Source: Rhynchospora pubera
Taxonomy: Eukaryota; Streptophyta; Magnoliopsida; Poales; Cyperaceae
Reading direction: 5' to 3'
Assembly: GCA_028095005.1 (NCBI GenBank)
Contig: CM051462.1
Location: 239,190,973-239,254,972 of the forward strand
Length of the DNA stretch: 64,000 bases
In this document: in pieces, positions 24,012-36,300 of the stretch
Layout of the letters: each line of letters begins with the position of its first letter
How positions within the stretch are numbered: position 1 is the stretch's first letter
Notes under the pieces: generated by a model
What the model was told of the DNA's origin: nothing
What the model saw: only the letters and a program-made list of their open reading frames with translations
Databases searched by the model: none
Made by a program: the position numbers and the translations under genes

Positions 24012-26713
24012 GAGACGTGCTAATGTTGATGGTTTCTCAACATATATAATGGGGTTTATATTTACGTATAGATCGATGGATATATATAGCATGCTAATAT
24101 CTAGATAATGGTAGGATAAAAGGAAGTTGAAATCAATTAGGAGTGTAATTTCTATATGCTGAAAACTTTTAGGATGTGAAATGAATCATGCGAATTTTGT
24201 AACAGCGTTGAGAGCAAGGAAAGTTGAAGAACTGGGATGGCATGCGCATAGAGTTGACAGGTCCATTAACTAAAACAAAAATTTAATTTTATTATAAAGG
24301 GCTAACAATTGATCCAGCTATTGCGCGGGAAGTGGAGTGTTGCATTGCTCATGTTAGGCCATTGCCACAACACAAGTTGTAGTGTTGGATGGCGAGCACC
24401 TGGAGCATTGAGTGTATTTGGGTTACATGCAACTTACAAGTAAAGATCTCATGAATTGACTAGACGTATATAGTTTGAGTCTCTTTCTTGCACTAACTTG
24501 ACACTGCATGTAATCTAATCTACTCCATAATCCATTCCACTCACAGGAAGTCAGGAACAATTATTCCCTCCAGTCTGACATAGCAAAAAGGTAATTGGAA
24601 CTTTTGGTTTTGGGGATGCGTGTGTGTGTTGGGGAAGGGAGGGTTTCCTAATTACTACTTAGAGGTTTTCTCTTTTATCTTATTAATTTGAATGGAGAAA
24701 ACTGGAGCGATTAAGAGCGAAAGCGGCAGAAAAGAAAGCAATTAACCTCAGAATCTCACTTTCCTACCCGTATGTAGTCCTAGGTGATCAAAGCTTGCGG
24801 GGTTATTCAACTAAACATGACTAACAACTTTCTTGTATTGTATTAGGTGGAACTGGTATGGAAAAGAAAACCATGCCATTCGTTTTAAGTCAACTTTTCA
24901 ACTTTGCATCCCTTTCAATTTCTTTAATTTTTACTTCCTATCCGATGTTCTGAAACAAAAAACCAAAAATCCAAAAGAAAAAAAAAAGAGAAAGAAGAAA
25001 CAAACTCTCCATATATTATCTGAAATTGCCGATCAGCATTTTAGTAAGACTTTGGTTTCAGTTGGTATACCGGCAGGAGCTAGATATTGCATTTGCAGGT
25101 AGCAACTAGCAACTAGCAAGCAAACCCACGGGATTCCAAATTGGGTCAAGGGCCATCAATCTCAGTCTCTTTATATATGATAAGTTGGATCTTTATCTAG
25201 AAAGGTAGATAGTCTAATCATACCGTGGCGTAGGTACTAATCATTCTTATGAGCAATTGGTGACTCTTTTAGAAAGGTAGAAAATACTAGTCGTTTATCC
25301 AAGCATATTGTTGCTAGTGGAAATAACTGGTATGTCGTATGAATGGTCATAAGGCATAAGAAAATAGTACCAGTCAGGTATCTATAATGGTTCAAGTACT
25401 CAGGTTTCTAAGAATACTATGCTAGATTTAAGGAAATTAGCCACATGGTAGTCTTAATTTTATTTTAGTAAAACTAAATTATATCAACTCAGTATAAACC
25501 TACATTATCCCATAAAAAAACCAATCAGCATTTAAAATTATAAATTAGGAAGCATCCACAATTCCACATCTCAAAAGCAGAGATTGTAATCCTCACTATG
25601 TCCTGTGCTTATGAATTTTGTTAGCGGAGCCCAGGTAGTTACAATGCGCTCAATTGTTCAAATAGTACTGTCAAACTATGAACAATACACACAGAATAAT
25701 AGGGAAAAAGTTCAACTCAACAGCGTGTAAACAACATCTAACTACAACCCTAATTCCAGTGGAAAAATTAGTTGCACTTTAACTGTCAATTTTATTCAAA
25801 TGAGGAAAAAAAACAGTAAAAAGGAAAAAAAAATATGAGCATATATTTTACAAATGGAAAGAATGAACAAATACCATCAAATAATGTTGCTATAGATGCA
25901 ATGTGTAATCTCTTCTATACTTCTAATAATGCCGGGTCACTGCCTTCATTATCTCTTTCTTTCTCAACCTGAGTTCGTTATAAAGCAATAAACAGTCAGT
26001 AAGCCACAAGTAATTCTAAACTAAAGAGTACAAAAACTCCTTGCCTTATTCCAAGTTAATTATTCCTTTATTAATTTGTCCAGTTGCATATTTATCTACT
26101 TTCTTTTGTAATTGTTAAATCTTAATTGAGGTTAAACAGCACATTTATATTTCTTCAAGCAATGGCTGTTGGTACAATGGTAGTACACCTGGTTCTGTAC
26201 CAGCTAACAAGGACAATTACCAGCATGAACTGGCTGGTACAGTAGTATTTAGCTTTGGTCAACAAGCTAGTTAAAAAAACCTCATGTAAGTAGAATTCTG
26301 ATAAATATGATAATCTTATGCAAAAACAACAAGAAAAGAAAAAGAATATATAGTGAGATAACAAAAATTAAGGAAATTCATAGGAGGAAAAAAAAATGTA
26401 TGATGCCAACCTAAAAGGTGAGCTTTTAAGAATCAACTTCTCATGTAGTCCCATCAAGATCAATAGACATCAGACAGTTTATCTCAGACCTGGGTCAATT
26501 GATCTGAACCCAACCAGGTGAGCAGATATTTGACTGAGCTTGCACCTTTATTAGCTCATTGTCAAAAATGAAGGATTTATTAGCTCATTGTCATATATTT
26601 GACTGATCTTGCGACTTTCACAGATCAAATTGCCTTCTGAACTGCTTTAGAGTCAAGACCGACCTGGCTCATAACAAATTTCAACCTCTCAGCATAAGAT
26701 TCAGGGTTTAGGG
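24012..26713. other. Intergenic DNA between the uncharacterised gene and the PPR gene
   Basis: No convincing gene. A splice-like block on the minus strand near 25915-25970 could be an untranslated exon downstream of the PPR gene, but this is weak. At 26160-26260 there is a run of GGTAC/CTGGTACC-like words that recurs at 48280 and 50220. Confidence 0.4.
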
Positions 26714-29152
26714 TTAAGGCCCAAAACTCTGATTAGAAAAGCCTTCTTGTTCAGCGGATGAGATCTTCTGCTGCCAAGGTTTAGTAATTCCATGAACCAA
26801 AGTTGTATAAGAAACCTCATCTAAAACCAACCCTCTCTCGGACATTTCCATGAGCACCTTATCTGTGCCCTCCAAGACGCCATTTTCACAAAAACCTAAC
26901 ATCAAGCTGTTGAAAGTGACAGTATCTGGCATCACACCACTCGCTACCATCTCACTAAAAATGGCATTTGCCTCTTTATTCTTTCCAATTTTAGAGTAAC
27001 CATGAATAAGCACAGTGTAAGTAAATTTATTTGGAGCAATCCCATTTGCACGCATTTCATCGAACAACTTACGGGCTTCATCAATTTGTCCCATTTTACA
27101 ATAACCAGTAATAATAGTAGTATAACTCACCACATCTGGCTCTAACCCATCATCCCTCATACTTCCAAAAATATCCCTGGCCTCTTCCACACGGCCCACA
27201 ATGCAAAAGCCGTTCATAAGGGTGCAATAAGTCACGATGGTGGGTGCAACACCTTTACACTTCATATCATCAAATAGTTCGATAGCTTTCCAGACATTTC
27301 CTTCTCTACAATATCCTCCAATAAGCAAATTGTATATGATATCATTTGGTTTTATCCCTAAATTAATCAACTCTTGCAAATAAACCATAGCCTGTTTTAC
27401 CTCCTTCTTTCTGCAATAACCATGTATGATTGTACCAAATGCCACAATATCCAAGGGTACCCCTGAAGCTTTCATCTCATTTGAAACCCGCACAGCCTCC
27501 TCCATCAGACCTGAATTGCAAAAGCCAACAATCAGAGAATTATATGTGTAATTGTCTGGTTTAAACCCTCGTCTAATCATGTCATCACGAAGTTGCATCC
27601 CTTGATCCATTTTGCCTGCTTTACAAAAGGCTTCTATCAGAATGTTGTATGTCACCTTATCAACAACTAAATTTCTGTCTATAATTACTCTTAGGATAGC
27701 AACCGGCTCTTTCAGATCTCCCAATTTACAAAGGCCATGAATCAATGCATTAGAGGTCAAGACATTAACCCCAAAACCTCTCTCCACCAAACAATGCCAC
27801 ACTGCTTTTGCCTCTTTCCACATCCCCTTTGTACAGAGTGTCTTCACAAAAGTAGTCATAAGTGACTCGTTTGGCCTCAAGTTCCTAGATACCATTTCTC
27901 TAAATAGTGTTAAAGCTGAGTCCAACCTAGAAGCCCTTGTGACAAGCCAAAAGATCATGGTATTAAATAAACCCACAGGTATGATAATTCTCTTTGATAG
28001 CATCACCTCAAAAAGGCGCTCAGCTTGGTCAAAATCTCCTTTTCTGCAGAGTGCCTTAACAATAGAGTTGTATGTAATTGCATTTGGTGTCATTTTCTGG
28101 GAAGACATTTCATCGAGTAACTGAAGTGCAGACGTGTAATCACCTAGTCTGCAATGCCATCCTATCAAAGTGTTATATAGAACCTGATTTGGTGCAACAC
28201 CAATATTGTGCATTTCCTTCAAAAGAACATGTACATCTTGAAACCTATTAGCCTTAGCCAAACCATTGATTAAGGTCGCATAAGTGACTACAGTAGGCTT
28301 TAATTTTTTGGTAATAAGCTCCTCCTTGTAGCTAAATGCATCATCAAGTCTACCTGCCTTGCAGAGGCCATCAATAATAATGTTGTAAGCAATAACAGAC
28401 GGTGGGATGCCAAGCTTGTCCATTTCGGAGAGGAGTAAAACAGCTTGGTGAAGTTGGCCTTTGTTACAGCAGAAGCGAATGAAAGGCATGTAAGACCAGG
28501 AGCCGGGAGCAACCCATTCGCGCATTTGATCAAGCACCTGACGTGCGGCGGCAAAATGAGCATGAGCACGAGGACCTTTGAGGATGGAATTGAGAAGAAG
28601 ATTAGTGGTTTTGAGAGAGGGGCAGAGGCGGCGAGAAGTGAAGATTCGAAAGGCGTGGAGAGGAAGGGTTGATGGGGAAAGGTTAGAAGAATAAAGGCAA
28701 GAGACATGGAGGAGGGTGTCAAGGGCGGGTGAGAAGGAAAAGGTAGAAGGGGAAGGGGAAGGTGAATGGGTATCGGCGAGAGCCCGGACGAAGTGGAGGG
28801 AGGAGAAAGGCGGGGAGTTGGAGGGGTCGAGGAGGCGGAGGAGGAGGAGCCTGGCGGCGGGGTGGGTGTGGCGGAACTGGAGGAGGGAGTGGAGGAGCAA
28901 GGCGTAGGGAGTGGGAGTGGGATTGGGATCGGGAGGGAAGGAGAGGGAGGAGAGGAGGGAATGGAGGCGGACAGAAGGGAGGCGGGAGGCGGAGGAGGGA
29001 TCCGACAGGAGAGCGCGGATGTCATTGTTGTTGTTGTCTTTGTTGTTGCCTTTGGCGGAGGAAGAGGAAGAGGAAGAGGAAGAGGAAGAAAAGAGGGATC
29101 GGAGATGGCAGCGGCGGAGGTGGCGAAGAGAAGGCGGGGGTCGTGGCCTCAT
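26714..29152 (-). CDS. P-class pentatricopeptide repeat protein, organelle-targeted
   Basis: A single exon encodes 812 residues. PPR proteins of the P class bind organellar RNA and act in stability, processing or translation. The N-terminus (MRPRPPPSLRHLRRCHLRS, then a serine run and KGNNKDNNNND) is Arg/Ser-rich, hydroxylated and poor in acidic residues, as in a mitochondrial or plastid transit peptide. From about residue 210 to 790 the protein is an almost unbroken array of about 16-17 motifs of 35 residues, e.g. VTYNILIEAFCKAGKMDQGM and VVSYTTIITGYCKMGQIDEA. No E, DYW or SMR domain follows, so this is a pure P-type protein. The first 600 bases are strongly GC-rich compared with the rest. 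A (GA)n tract lies just upstream in the 5' leader. Orthology to a named locus, or to restorer-of-fertility-like PPRs, cannot be settled here. Confidence 0.93.
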   Translation of the reverse strand: MRPRPPPSLRHLRRCHLRSLFSSSSSSSSSSSAKGNNKDNNNNDIRALLSDPSSASRLPSVRLHSLLSSLSFPPDPNPTPTPYALLLHSLLQFRHTHPAARLLLLRLLDPSNSPPFSSLHFVRALADTHSPSPSPSTFSFSPALDTLLHVSCLYSSNLSPSTLPLHAFRIFTSRRLCPSLKTTNLLLNSILKGPRAHAHFAAARQVLDQMREWVAPGSWSYMPFIRFCCNKGQLHQAVLLLSEMDKLGIPPSVIAYNIIIDGLCKAGRLDDAFSYKEELITKKLKPTVVTYATLINGLAKANRFQDVHVLLKEMHNIGVAPNQVLYNTLIGWHCRLGDYTSALQLLDEMSSQKMTPNAITYNSIVKALCRKGDFDQAERLFEVMLSKRIIIPVGLFNTMIFWLVTRASRLDSALTLFREMVSRNLRPNESLMTTFVKTLCTKGMWKEAKAVWHCLVERGFGVNVLTSNALIHGLCKLGDLKEPVAILRVIIDRNLVVDKVTYNILIEAFCKAGKMDQGMQLRDDMIRRGFKPDNYTYNSLIVGFCNSGLMEEAVRVSNEMKASGVPLDIVAFGTIIHGYCRKKEVKQAMVYLQELINLGIKPNDIIYNLLIGGYCREGNVWKAIELFDDMKCKGVAPTIVTYCTLMNGFCIVGRVEEARDIFGSMRDDGLEPDVVSYTTIITGYCKMGQIDEARKLFDEMRANGIAPNKFTYTVLIHGYSKIGKNKEANAIFSEMVASGVMPDTVTFNSLMLGFCENGVLEGTDKVLMEMSERGLVLDEVSYTTLVHGITKPWQQKISSAEQEGFSNQSFGP

Positions 29153-29167
29153 GGCGATGGCGGCCTC

Positions 29168-29195
29168 ACGAGAGAGAGAGAGAGAGAGAGAGAAA
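29168..29195. repeat. (GA)n microsatellite in the PPR 5' leader
   Basis: A run of about 13 GA dinucleotides lies 16 bases upstream of the PPR start codon (read as CT on the coding strand). CT-rich leaders are common in plant genes. Confidence 0.9.
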
Positions 29196-30219
29196 AGAGA
29201 AAAAATAGGAGACGGGCCCGACCTGCGACTTCACTGTATCAGAAGCTTTGACGCACCGGTCCCACTTGTCAGACCACTTCGCATACTTCTCTCTCAAGTC
29301 TCAACGTATCCATCCCATCCCTGCAACTCCGAACCTTTCCTTTCCTCATTTCATATTCTTTTCTTTTCTTCTCCTCTTCAAAATAAACAAATAAATAATT
29401 CTCATTCTCATTTTATATTCTACCCTTCTTCAAAATTTATTTAATTTATAATATGCCTTCAGACATGCAATTAGGTTACGGCTATTACAGATGTAAAATC
29501 TATTCAAACTCATGTTAACTGGATTTAATACCAACTTAATTTCATGTATTAAAAATTGCCACTCAATCCCATCCATCACCTACCTATTAAATTAAATATC
29601 TACTTATCTATCGTACGGCTGCTTTAGCAATTGCATTTTCTTATTTCCATTCTAAATTTCTTTTCATACTATTTTGTTTGAGAAAATTTCTTCTTTTCAT
29701 ACTTATCATATGCTACCTTGCTTGCAATTAACCTAATTATGTAAATGAAAACACAAACACACAAATCACATGTGAACTGGATCAGGAACGTGTTAACTCA
29801 CTCTTTACTCCAACATGTACAAAATCTTATCCATCCAAAACTTATAATAATGGGAAACACACAGTAATTATCTGCGATTTCAGACCGTAACCAAAAAAAG
29901 AGTGTAGAAAGCAAAGGGGCTTTCATGATATAAAATCACTTGCCAGTTTTTGTCGTAGAGAAATAAAAGGTAGATTACACCTGCAATGAAAGATCCTCTA
30001 TAATTACATACAACTAATACAACATGGCCTCTTTGAGGCCTATACTAACCTTCTACAGGATCTTGCTAATAACACCCCCTATAAAATTAGATACATGTTA
30101 ACAAGAAATAAATTGAAAGGGTAACCAAAAAAAGAAAATATTAAACATGATACTTCGCTCACATTAAGATTTGCCTTCCATATGACATCCAGAATTTTGC
30201 CTGGATCAACAAATGCGAC
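29196..30219. other. Intergenic DNA between PPR and SCAR genes
   Basis: It holds the PPR promoter side and the SCAR 3' flank. No ORF with family resemblance and no structured RNA were recognised. Confidence 0.5.
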
Positions 30220-30350
30220 CTATGCATCACTCCAACTATCTCCATCTTCCTCGTCACTTCCAACAAAAGCCTATATATTGTAAAAATGAAGATCAGAAAT
30301 ACAACTTATGAGTCTGCCAGATCCAACATTGGATTTAAAAGCTGTACCAG

Positions 30351-30387
<37 letters not shown>

Positions 30388-33300
30388 AGAACTAGGCAGC
30401 AGCTGCCAAGGTAAGTATATTAAGAACAATTTTACAAAATCATCGCACCCAAACTTTAAACAAAACTGCTCAACCAGATTCACAAAAAATGAAAGGGGCA
30501 GAACAAAGTGATGTCTCTCTGATTTCCCTTTACTGTTCTAGTGGCACAAACACAAAATCGGTGGTGCTAGCACAATCTTTGCTGTACCAGTGTTCAATTA
30601 GAAGCTAATTTCATATACCTTAGTGACAATTCCAACTAAACCAAAAGTCGACAATACAATTCTTGAAACAATGATTGTCCTGCCGAAACATATAACAAAG
30701 AAAGTAATGGTAAGTACAGAACCAATAAGAAGCCAACCTGACGTATAGCATTTGCTTTCTCCACAATAGCAGCTACTTTGAGATTTGTTTGCGGTGCCTT
30801 GACAGCTGTCGTTTTTGGGGCACTTACTGGCCTTAGGGTGAATGACTGTTCAAAAATGAATAAAGAGAAGGAACTTACATTATCATGCAAAATTCAACAG
30901 TTAGATATCAAATTAAACTAATAAAGAGTTAAGCCAGCTGGTAACGCGCATGTAAAATTGGCTACAATTATGGCCTTTTTATTATAATATAGTTTCGCGT
31001 GCATGAGGGGGAAAAAACGCAACTAAAGGCAATCTTAATTAAGGCAATGTACCATGGTTTGTTTTGAATAAAGCCTGACTGAGTGGGATGGTAAAAGTTA
31101 GATACCTTGTTTCTTATCTGCTCTAGCAAAGAATTTCTTTCATCAGCTTTTAATTTATCGTCAGGCTTAACCATCTCAGAGACCTTCCTCATCTGTCAAT
31201 TATGAGACTTAAAATATTATTTTATGAACTCAAAAAGCAATTAGAAATTTTTTTTCATATTCAATATTATGGACTATTAAGACAGCATGTCTTCCTCTAA
31301 AATCACAGTAAGATGGACCAAATTTTGGTACAACATTAATAAAGTGTTCAATAATTCAATCCATGGATAGTGGAAAAAGAGGCCCAGCTGAATGTTCTGA
31401 AGTCCAAACTGCAAAAAAGTAGGGTCACTTTGGGGAACAATGGATATTTTAATATACATTTATTGAGGCTCGACTGCAAATTAAGCTCAATTTTAACAGG
31501 TGATGGTACTGAAGCTTCATTAAACATACATTAGGGCTTAAAAATCATTTGAATGCAAAGGTCCCAAAATACACCAGTATTTTACTGATTAGATCAAGTT
31601 GAGCTGTACTGACTGAAATTTTAGCCAGACAAGCCATGTTCAAAAAAGGACAAACCAGCCTTAATCATATAGATGTTAACAATAAATATTACCATGCTTC
31701 TGTCATGAGCAGCAACAGCATCCATTAATGGATTACGAGGCATGTTACGGATTGAACAATGCTTCCTACCCAGCCTCTCATCTTCAATCAATAGCCCAGT
31801 ATCATATTGGGCCCACATGTTGTCTTCCAGAGAAATCAAATAACCAGGTTGATGTACTTGCACCAGGCCTGGTCCAGTAGTCCATGCTGGAACTGGCAAA
31901 AGCTGGTGTTGTGCATCAGGCCAAGCATACTGAGGAGGCCTCATTTGAGGACCCACAAACCCTACGGCAGCACTCGATACATTATTATACTCCATATTTT
32001 GAAGATTTTCCCCTGAAGAAGGGAATAATGTTGAGTTAGGGTTTCCAGGTTGGTATTCAAATGAAATTGGTGGAAGGTCAGATAAACTCATCAACTGTGG
32101 TTTTCCTCCCTCTATTTCTTGGGTATCATCATGATTAGCCATTGGAGGAGCCTCTGCGCCTCTCATATGGACAGATAAGTTCGATTTTGATTCGTCAACA
32201 AGTTTGGAATGCCCATTTGACGGCATGGAAGTGCCTTTCAAAATCTTCCCTCCTACTCTCCACCCAAGAGGAGGAAGAGGTGGTGGCTTATGCTCGGAGA
32301 CCAGAGACCATGCACTGCACATGTTCAGTTCACTTGCTTCAGTCTGGACAGATAAATTAGCAAGAGCAGTGGTAAGAACCTCATTTGAATCTACACTCTT
32401 GTCACCACTCAACATATTGTCAGATTTCGAGTCGAAATTATCTTCTGAAACATTTTGGACTTGGTTGATGGAGGAAAATGGGAAGCAGGATTCTGAAAGG
32501 ATGGTTTTGTTTGGATCAACTGTGCAGGGATCAATGGTACTGTCGTTATGCCAGGGCTCAGTAGCAATCTGATTGATATCTTCTTGCAATTTCTCCTGAA
32601 CATTATGTAAATTGTTACATGGCACTTGTTTATTTGACTGAAGTTCACTGGATTCTTCTGATAGTTTCTCACTGGGGCTTGCATCATGAAGCGGGTTTTC
32701 TAGAGAAATAGTACAGGATTGAGATATATTTCCCCCTTTAGCTTGGAAATCCGAATCAGCATGCTCAGCATTTTCATGGAGACAATCTTCGTATTTGCTG
32801 CTTGGATCAGTTTCTGAAACGTACAAATTTAGATTTGTAGGTTCTTGCAATATTTCATGGACAGAAACCCTAGAGGGAGTTGATGCACCATCATCAGCAG
32901 TCTCTTCTTTCTTTTCATTGATACCAAAGATCTCATTCTCCAATTCGCTCTCCTTATTTTCCAATAGTTCATGAACATGGTCCATAGACTTCATTGGTAC
33001 CAAATCTTCAGTATTACCTTCTTTACTTAATCCCAAAGTTTCAGCAGGGACCTCATTATTCACCACAGAGGATGTTTGTTCACCACCTTCAGCAGTACCT
33101 TTTTCAGTAAGTTTCAAAGCTTCAACAAGTACCTCATTTTCCACTGCGGATGCTATTGATACACCACCTTCAGCATTAGCTTCTTCATTTAATTCTGAAG
33201 ATTCAACTAGTATCTCATTATTCACCACAGAGGATGCTGGTTCACCACCTTCAGCAGTACCTTTTTCAGTAATTTTCAAAGCTTCAACAAGTACCGTATT

Positions 33301-36300
33301 TTCCACTGCAGACGCTATTGGTACACCACCTTCAGCATTAGTTTCTTCATTTAATTCTGAAGATTTAACTAGTATTTCATTATTCACTGCTGATGATGTC
33401 GGTAAACCACCTACAGAACTATCAATTTCATTTGGTTTCACAGCTTCAATAAGCACTTTTTGTTTCACTGCAACTGGTAACTGTACATGATCTTCCACAC
33501 CAGCTTCTTCATTTAATTCCAATGTTTCAACATGTGCCTCATTATCCACCACAAAGGATGTTGGTATGCCACCTGCAGCACTACTTTCTTGACCAATGTT
33601 GGAAGCTTCAATGACTACAGTATTATTTTCTTCATTTAATTCCGATGTTCCAACAATAACCTCGTCACTCGCCATAGATGACATTGATGGACCACCTTCA
33701 GCATCATCATTTTCATTACTTTCTAAAGCTTCAACAAGTACCTCATTTTTCGCTGTAATTCTTATTGATGCACCACTTTCGGCAATTGTTTCTTCATTAA
33801 ATTCTGAAGTTTCAACAGGTAATTCATTATCTACCTTGCCCTTGTCAAAGAAATCCTGAGATTTAGACTCTAAATTCTCTTCCAACAGTTCATTAACTTC
33901 AACAGAGGTATCCCCTACATCACTGTGACCAAAACCATCCTCCTTCACAGATAGTGTCTCCTCACATGCATTACCAACCTTATTAGCATCACATGCATCC
34001 AGTTCTAAATCCTGCTCAGACACCTGATGGTCACTGACCTCATAGTGCAGGAATGTATCAGCTGGTTCAAACATTCTTTCACAAGATGAATTTGTGGGTT
34101 CCCAGAGGAAATCAGCTGAACTTCGACTTTTCTCTTTTGCCCCTGCTTCGAAATGACCTGCCCACGTCTCACATTCTTCCTTTGGTGAAAAGGGTGCCGA
34201 CTTGTTCGCACACATGCCATCTGCTCCTACAATATTTCTGCAGGAAAAATTCTCAGCACATAACTCAATAGAATCATTGTCATTTATGGAAAGCTCATGA
34301 GACTTGCTACAAGCATTCTCCTCACAAATCTCAAGTAAAGATTCATCAGTTGGTTCACGGTTTATAAGGATAACTCTGCTTTCATCTTTATTCTGATACT
34401 GCTGCCAATCTTCAGATTTGTTGAATTGATTGGTCAGGGTTTCAACCTCAAAATGGTGTGGAGATTCGTTTCTGGATGTTTCCTCTTCAGTTTCACCAAG
34501 ATCAAGTAAAACTTCATCAGGTTCAACGAAATTATCCAGGTGATATCTAGGATATGAACCCTGGAATGCCGTTTCCTCTGGAACATTGATAGGTGATTGA
34601 GGCCTAATAGAAGAAGCCTCCGGCTCTTGAATTGATGTTCTTCGGCTATTATCCATATAATCATCTGATGTTGTTGTTTTTGGATTCTCACTACTTTGGA
34701 TTCCAATTTCGTGAACAGCATCTTCCACATCTAACCCTGCGGCAAATAACAAATGACTCATGACAAAGCATACGAACATTTTTGCATACTACACAGGTAC
34801 TTTCCATATTCGCAGTTACACCCCCTTACCTGTTTCATTATATAAGATTAGCACCAAAACACTGAAACTGTGGTTAAGCCGAGCAAAAAATGACTAAATT
34901 ACACCTATAAAATGTTATCCTAACTCAGAGCTCCCCACTTAAACTATGTGTATTTTTTCTAACGGAAACAAGAGCAAACAAATTGGAAGAAATTATAAAT
35001 GTTTAACAAAATCAACCTCAAATGCTACACCAAACCTGTATTAGGTGCTGATTGGAATCACATAAAACAGTATGCTGATTGCAATTAATTGGTGCTACTT
35101 TTGAGAAAACATATATAAAACATAATTCCCCCATATATCATCAACTCTGCATACAGACTCACCTGTCATATGTGTGTTTAAATCAGTAGCATCTTCAGTT
35201 GGGAGAAAAATTATGCTCCCAGGAGCAATTTGATCCTTTCTATTTGGAAATAAAGAACCTTTACCATTCAAATCATCCTCAGGATCGTCAAATTTCTCTT
35301 CGTCAAAATCTTGTGTGGTTTCTTGAGGATGAACTAAGCCATAAAGAGGAAACTTATTAAGCCCAAAAGAAGAGGGGTTAAAAATAAGGTGCTCACAAAA
35401 GAAGGGTCAAAGAGGGAGTTTTTATTTATGTTGATCAAAGAAATCAACAAGGACAGGAGGTTATCAAGGGTTGCCGCATCAATGATTTCATAATGCGTTA
35501 GCAGGTACACTACAATAAAGAAAAATACACTGGCACAGTACTCATAAGAACAAACTTGAAATTCATCATTTCATTTGTTATTTCTTTTATTTATTATTAT
35601 TATTATTTTATTTTTTTTTGGGGGGGGGGGGGGGTTGGGGGTGTTAGATCATCAATTAACCCCTATTCAGCTAGCTACCAAACCAACCAGCATCAATGGT
35701 AGCACATGCATATCAAATAAACACACAATTGGATGTTAACAAGCACACAAGAAAAGGATGTTCTGTTCTTGTTTTTTGAACTTTTAATGTTCTTAATTCG
35801 AGCATCTTTACTACCATGAGAGAATATTTCCTGAGAGACACTTTCATCTTTTCTGGTTGAGATCAAGTATTCTTCCAAATTGAGAATTTCTTCAGAGATA
35901 TTCCTCAATTCTACTTGTGAGACCTCAATCAGATTACCAACTGGCTCTGCAATTTTTTTTTATAAAAAAAAGGACCAAATTTAATAATTGAACTAAAGGT
36001 AATTCAAGTACTCTATTATGCAAATTAAAAAACAAACAAAAGATAATAACCAAAAATCTAAAAGAGAGGGAATAAAATTTTAAATCAATAGGTGCTTAGA
36101 CTGGGAAGGATTCATAACTTCAAATTATCCTTAACATGAGTAGCTATTGGTCAAGGACAATGCAAGTTACCTTCAAGTTCATCAAAATCTGCTGCGTTTC
36201 TATTATTGATCAACAATGTATTCCCTTCATGAGAGTCCAAAGAATTCTCAAGAATATGTGTTTCTTCAAGTAATTTGCTTTCTTGTGTCTTTAAAATGAC

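Noticed and set aside
28300..29444. Several long frames on both strands over the start of the PPR gene (for example 28300-29025 minus, 28911-29444 plus)
   Set aside because: They are low-complexity Arg/Gly/Glu- or Ser/Pro-rich translations of the GC-rich PPR 5' region in other frames; the 812-residue PPR frame explains the sequence.
29952..30210. Additional SCAR exon downstream of the DEEDGDSWSDA end
   Set aside because: The acidic tail followed by a stop is the normal SCAR C-terminus, so no further coding exon is needed.
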